Positions 63,701-64,000 of a stretch of DNA of 64,000 nucleotides are shown piece by piece. The translations under genes were made by a program, and so were the position numbers. The notes under the pieces were generated by a model, which did no database searches, was not told the origin of the DNA, and was given only the letters and a program-made list of their open reading frames with translations. Each line of letters opens with the position of its first letter. Positions within the stretch are counted from its first letter, which is position 1. This stretch comes from PALSA-894 sp034669145 (lineage in GTDB: Bacteria; Pseudomonadota; Alphaproteobacteria; Rhizobiales; Xanthobacteraceae), in contig JAXDNY010000072.1 of the NCBI GenBank assembly GCA_034669145.1, positions 1-64,000 of the forward strand, read 5' to 3'.

Positions 63701-64000
63701 GCGCCCTGCTCCGCCGCGCCGACCGGATGGCTCGCGGCCGCCACGTCGGCGCCGGTGTAGATGGAAAGCTCCTCGATGAACTGCCGCCCCGTTGCGCCGC
63801 TTGCGACATCGCAGCCATAGAGAAGAATGCCGCCGCCGGGCGCGAGTGCCGCGCCGATGTCGGCCAGCAACCCCGCATGGCCTGCAAGCGCGCGCGCATT
63901 CAGCAGCGTCGCGCCGATGTGAATCTGCCCCGGCGTGCCGTGCGAGACGATATGGATCGCCGGAAGATCGCGCAGCCCGCGGGCCGCCAGTATCTCGGCA
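51736..64000 (-). CDS. Giant multidomain extracellular protein, 5' end beyond window
   Basis: An open frame of at least 4087 codons; the N-terminus is missing at the right edge. Counting from the edge: residues ~1-115 are DUF4347-like (IHIVSHGTPGQIHIG, LLYGCDVASG). Cadherin-like/VCBS repeats ending VTAVND follow. Residues ~857-1963 are repetitive GGG-T-V and VNVTGN-type strands, consistent with a right-handed beta-helix. FG-GAP-like repeats at ~1980-2075 and a Pro-rich linker come next. HELGHQLGLED at ~2234 is a zinc-protease motif. An SdrD_B-like domain is at ~2342-2419 (GDLVFNDLNFNGVYDAGID). More cadherin-like repeats and five C-terminal 49-residue FG-GAP-like repeats end NPGAAWHII. It is a likely T1SS-exported adhesin or matrix protein. 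Confidence 0.9.
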   Translation of the reverse strand, partial: AEILAARGLRDLPAIHIVSHGTPGQIHIGATLLNARALAGHAGLLADIGAALAPGGGILLYGCDVASGATGRQFIEELSIYTGADVAAASHPVGAAEQGASWELDVSTGPIAAGLAFTPETMAAYRGVFAAPTLTAMAAPVDTVNEDTQVEITFAEIAAQGNEADDGTVVAFVVKAVSTGTLLIGTSPGTALAFAAGTNDTIDATHQAYWTGAQDANGTLNAFTVVARDDEALESATPVQVQVSVTAVNDAPTLTAMAAPVDTVNEDTQVEITFAEIAAQGNEADVDGSVTAFVVKAVTSGTLLIGTSPGTATAFAVGTNDTIDGSNNAYWTGASNANGTLNAFTVVAKDDGTPGLESATPVQVQVSVTAVNDKPTLTANSANMTFTEGGAAGASVQGAAVAVFSGASTSTIEAGQGIIKLVFTVNGLQDSANERLVIDGTAITLGGNSSGTTAGGINVGYAVTVAGGFATVTLTKASPGVTPANLDTLINGITYQDTNVNAPTAGDRTFKLTQVQDNGGTANGGLDTTTLSISSAVHVVAVNDGPVNTVPGSTVNATEDTPVSITGVSIADVDAVPQNVQVTLHVDNGILDVNTAVAGGVTAAQVTGDTTGTVVVTGTTAQINATLADANGLKYQGNLNFHSTDTLTVTTSDLGHSGTGGALTDSDTRPISVAAASSNTLTAFQTSTLKIDTDGDGKIDPGETVTVSVTIANNSTTTAATGVSFNEASSVPGDPAGALNGLTQVGGIHVTPIAFDDSYTGVAGNTPISLSLLSNDVDPNGLQSGLKIASVVTDANTHGTLTFTAGVSTSVIYTPDTGFGHTGAADGTNTATFKYFTVDSEGLVSNEASTVTVIVNGGNIWYVDGAASSSGQDGSFDHPFVSLAQVNGVTGDGTTNDDVDGTGDTIFVYDNAGGTLTYTGGIVLEAGQKLIGDGVAFTVNSAVTGGSSLSVGHSADNTAGNPTITTSVAAANDITLASGNTVQGITLGNTGAGGNALSGSGFGTLTIDHVAINTNGEALNLTTGAFGAGATFSSITSTGGANNISLTGITGSVTLGDSSSALSGATGAAFNVSGGTVSTTYSGNIIQASNAALVNVTGNHTTGTLTFQIGTLAASNGTGLQFNDADGNYNFNGTTTLNGGNAGIDITNGSSGAFTFGSNTSITSPTGAALDVQNSTANVTYNGTITQNNAAAAVNVANETGGTVDINGLVTASTSTQTAINLATNTGAAIQFDGGLNIDTTSGTGFNATGGGTVRVSATAGDESINSTSGQALNLSGVAIDAANGLNFDSTTSGGGTNGVKIASTSGGAIALGGGSLSSATGAGFLVGDGVGGANTGGTAAITYSGSITTTGTARAVDIEDRAVGAANVTLSGTVSHASGNGSTFFLDQNAAGTITFSGANSVANSGTASAINVSNSANTVTFSGSGLNVDTTSGNAVNLASNTGATIGFSGGGLLIDTTTGTGFNATGGGTVTVTGTGNKINSDGAITHSGTALNVTSTTIGASGLTFQSIAAGNAGGGPTNGIVLNTTGTSGGLTVTGDGTAANNGSGGTIQKATGDGISLTSTMDVHLAQMNIQNNLGDGIGGTTVNGLVLNRFNISGNGDSAATDESGINIAELTGTASGGLHPTAITNSSITNNEEFEVRISNTTGTLTNFQFNNNTVSANGVAINGNASSPHSDLVSFQALGTATMGITTSGGTYTGNIDTSGGKIITATGLFIDSSGTSSTVTANVSGGTFLNNNNAVTVSTAQGGNLDFDITGTTSTFNRSHGLNLFVAASSTGTITGAFTNNIVGTAGVQNSGSEVGFGIRVQNEGSTVTGNPTTVLITGNNIHGMGSTAVGGFAAINVNDGIAAQTFTRTLNATITNNIIDDVYGNRAIIVQQNNSTAPGTVNASISGNDLGNNIAGNVGDGTVIRLRQLAGGTFNLTQTQATAANTATELDNANTFGAHTTTPAEISISGTITYGQPLPSQPPLLAAPGGVEAAPATQWQVAGVGDFNGDGATDLLSLRSDGLLKIDTFNSAGEAINWYIPGQLEAGWSIVGIGDINNDGTSDIVLRHDSGAFEAELIQNSAVAATVDLELVNGTLQLVAPPAPDAPPSDSPPSDPPPANPPPAELPAQAAPGTVETHLTQAELDGIVQTAIARWEATGLTAEQDAYLHSVSFSVSDLAGLYLGSALPGHITIDADAAGYGWYVDANPADDAEFANVLGATRLQTDPSGVPAGHIDLLSTVMHELGHQLGLEDSYALSDRDDLMFGYLVTGERRLPGEHEAAGATPGSIDHEEFAVGPVSIGTLPANRTVTITFDATVNAQTNQQIVNPSNQGTVTSSFPSINTNTNVTTLDTLAIGDLVFNDLNFNGVYDAGIDAGINGVTLRLYADTNASGGLDAGDLQIGSTVTTAGGGLYSFTGLAPGDYIVAVESTNFTAGHTLYDGANSQPFSSVPGNPDPDAPGGAGVDNDDNGGAIGVAGVTVASLPITLAYNTETTAGTGNDTNNTLDLGFQGIQPNNAPLVTAGNAVTFTETGAGGGPAIFVDNAITVTDDGTIIDSATVTISSGFFAGDVLSFDSALASSFGISGGFAGNALSLSGTTSDANYQAVLRTVKYQSTSDNPDNFGTDTTRTITWTVNDGTQDNSVLATTNITITAENDAPDVASAGSLAGTPGNPINVTGISFSDADSNLAEVATFSAPSGTFAAVNGGGVTVGGSGTSTLTLTGTTANLNTFINGNHLTYTTPSSQTFSVTLNDQGNTGSGGPLTDSVNVSVVVNELPVLDLDVNAVGNGYVSTFTEDAFGGTPTPAPIAASSNDAVPSDTSITDNDDTNMESATITLTNPLSGDTLDIDGGALALVGIGSPITVLSKTPNQIVLTGSASKDDYASALQLVTFSNTSDNPATTDRIVNTVVNDGTSNSNTAVTTIHVIGVNDAPVVDLNGAGSGTSAALAYTENDAATFIAPSGTVTDVDSANFNGGSLTVGFTANGASEDQLIVKVDGTVTIAAGTVSVGGNAVGTVSGGVNGAPLVISFNSANATQAAISTLLEHIAYSNNSDHPSTAQREVTYTLDDGDGTANFGENIGTATATIDITSVNDTPVNSVPLVAQSVNEDSALVFNTANSNLISVTDVDANPDNIRVTLLAAHGALTLSTTAGLSFSAGDGTSDATMTFDGTVAAVNTALNGLAYLGQSNFNGGDTLTIITNDLGHNGADPGLTGDGSSEQDTDIVTINVAAVNDTPVNSVPAAAQAVNEDTDLVFNAANGNAISIADLDANPDDVRITLTATNGVLTLSTIAGLSFGTGDGTQDATMTFDGTVAEVNAALDGLIYHGNLNYFGGATLSITTNDLGHNGLDPGLTGTGSTEQDSDTVTINVASVNDSPVFAGLDNTPTFVENGSSVVLDNNATVSDVELDAAGSYEGAQLTLVRHTGANSDDVFGATGTLDLVDSNGLGENVSLDGGATFIGTFSQPGDGTFAITFNANATAAEVNSVLHQITYSNVGDNPPASLQIDYTFSDGNGIVGGQAQGSGPTPGIGTGSITVNITQIDDAPTLSNVAPAAAYTLGSSGVVLSSGLQVFDPDATPPSPLTGIANATIKFDSAFLATDQLFVNLTTSGGFFRVDDGNGGLVTTNISVLSNAGGTMVLSGNDSVTHYQSVLDAVSYRSTAADPSNGGLNPTRTISWQVNDGLLNSQTPNPDPNNLVNETILHFNAPPTVDLDASGAGTGFTTTFTERDAPIAIADTDLSVTDPDNSNLSSMTIVLTNAKASDVMSIAGALPGGVDSSIDTSVAGQITVHLVNSASLADYQTALGRVRFSNTSVIPNTTDRDITVVANDGDADSNVAHATIHVVDKPNAPFDFNGDGKGDILWQNSDGTPAVWLLNGTGVLSTGPALLNPHTPWHEVGSADFNGDGKSDILWQNVDGTPAVWLMDGTSVMQTGPALSNPGPTWHANEAADFNGDGKADILWQHDSGLTGVWLMNGTSVLSAGGALPNADASWHAQAAGDFNGDGKADILWQNDSGAARVWLMDGTTVLAAGNALANPGSTWHVKEAIDANADGKADILWQNNDGTPGVWLMDGTSVLQTGGALSNPGAAWHII
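51739..52473 (-). repeat. Tandem 147-bp (49-aa) FG-GAP-like repeats, five copies (giant protein C-terminus)
   Basis: Five in-frame copies with core FNGDGK[AGS]DILWQN and VWL[ML][DN]GT, a period of 49 residues, ending NPGAAWHII. This is the same family as the arrays in the two neighbouring genes. Confidence 0.85.
53905..54755 (-). repeat. Tandem duplication of a ~142-residue cadherin-like unit in the giant gene
   Basis: Two adjacent copies of about 426 bp each encode a unit beginning NDTPVNSVP, with LTLST-AGLSF, GDGT-DATMTFDGTVA, TNDLGHNG-DPGLTG and ending EQD-D-VTINVA. The copies differ at scattered positions, so the duplication is not recent. Confidence 0.75.
62886..63609 (-). repeat. Near-identical tandem repeat pair at the N-terminal side of the giant gene
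   Basis: Two adjacent units of about 360 bp encode PTLTAMAAPVDTVNEDTQVE, then TFAEIAAQGNEAD, GTNDTIDA/DGS, YWTGA and ESATPVQVQVSVTAVND. Long stretches are identical at DNA level (for example around 62901-62935 and 63271-63303), indicating recent duplication or gene conversion. Confidence 0.85.

Overview
The window looks like a chromosomal segment of a GC-rich alphaproteobacterium. Hyphomicrobiales (Nitrobacteraceae/Xanthobacteraceae-like) is my best guess, from the base composition, the tightly overlapping operons, the PrtD-type secretion system and the polysaccharide gene families. No 16S or other marker gene is present, so this is an inference. The left three quarters encode surface-polysaccharide biosynthesis. 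The right quarter encodes a type I secretion system (T1SS) and three large extracellular proteins.

Left edge to 19.4 kb (minus strand): the 5' end of an IS5-type transposase is cut by the window edge. Then comes a long, nearly gapless series of sugar-nucleotide genes, many with 1-4 nt start/stop overlaps. It holds extended short-chain dehydrogenases (SDRs), two Gfo/Idh/MocA oxidoreductases, two Nudix hydrolases, a domain-swapped HldE-like protein and a transaldolase-family enzyme. It also holds three GDP-heptose pathway enzymes (HddA, GmhB, HddC) and two nucleotide-sugar dehydrogenase paralogues that both lack the family's catalytic cysteine. The fourth GDP-heptose enzyme (GmhA/SIS) lies at 23.5 kb. 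Together these suggest that a GDP-heptose is made and then oxidised and remodelled, possibly carbon-extended, into an unusual surface sugar.

19.5-31 kb: a GT-C-like membrane protein, a second flippase-like LPG-synthase-type membrane protein, a methyltransferase, GmhA, a membrane-anchored GT2, a 1235-residue methyltransferase/GT4/RgpF protein, a small membrane protein with a HicB-like N-terminus, and another epimerase. 31-38 kb: small hypothetical genes, a second methyltransferase, a cysteine-cluster protein, a secreted DUF3616-like protein, and an AlgI/AlgJ-type O-acetylation module with a polytopic membrane protein. tRNA-Pro(CGG) is at 38.3 kb, followed by a complete dTDP-L-rhamnose operon in the order rmlC-B-D-A.

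42-64 kb: an ABC transporter and adaptor (PrtD/HlyD-like, plus strand) precede three probable cargo genes: a serralysin-type metalloprotease, a PQQ-type sugar dehydrogenase flanked by RTX repeats, and a giant protein (>4087 aa, running off the right edge). The giant has a DUF4347-like N-terminus, cadherin-like repeats, a long beta-helix-like region and an embedded HELGHQLGLED zinc-protease motif. All three proteins end in the same tandem 49-residue FG-GAP/VCBS-like repeats (5-6 copies each) and stop just after W-H-[IL]-I. The shared C-terminal array on three unrelated heads, next to a T1SS, and the cysteine-less dehydrogenase pair inside a GDP-heptose/transaldolase cluster are the two most unusual systems here.
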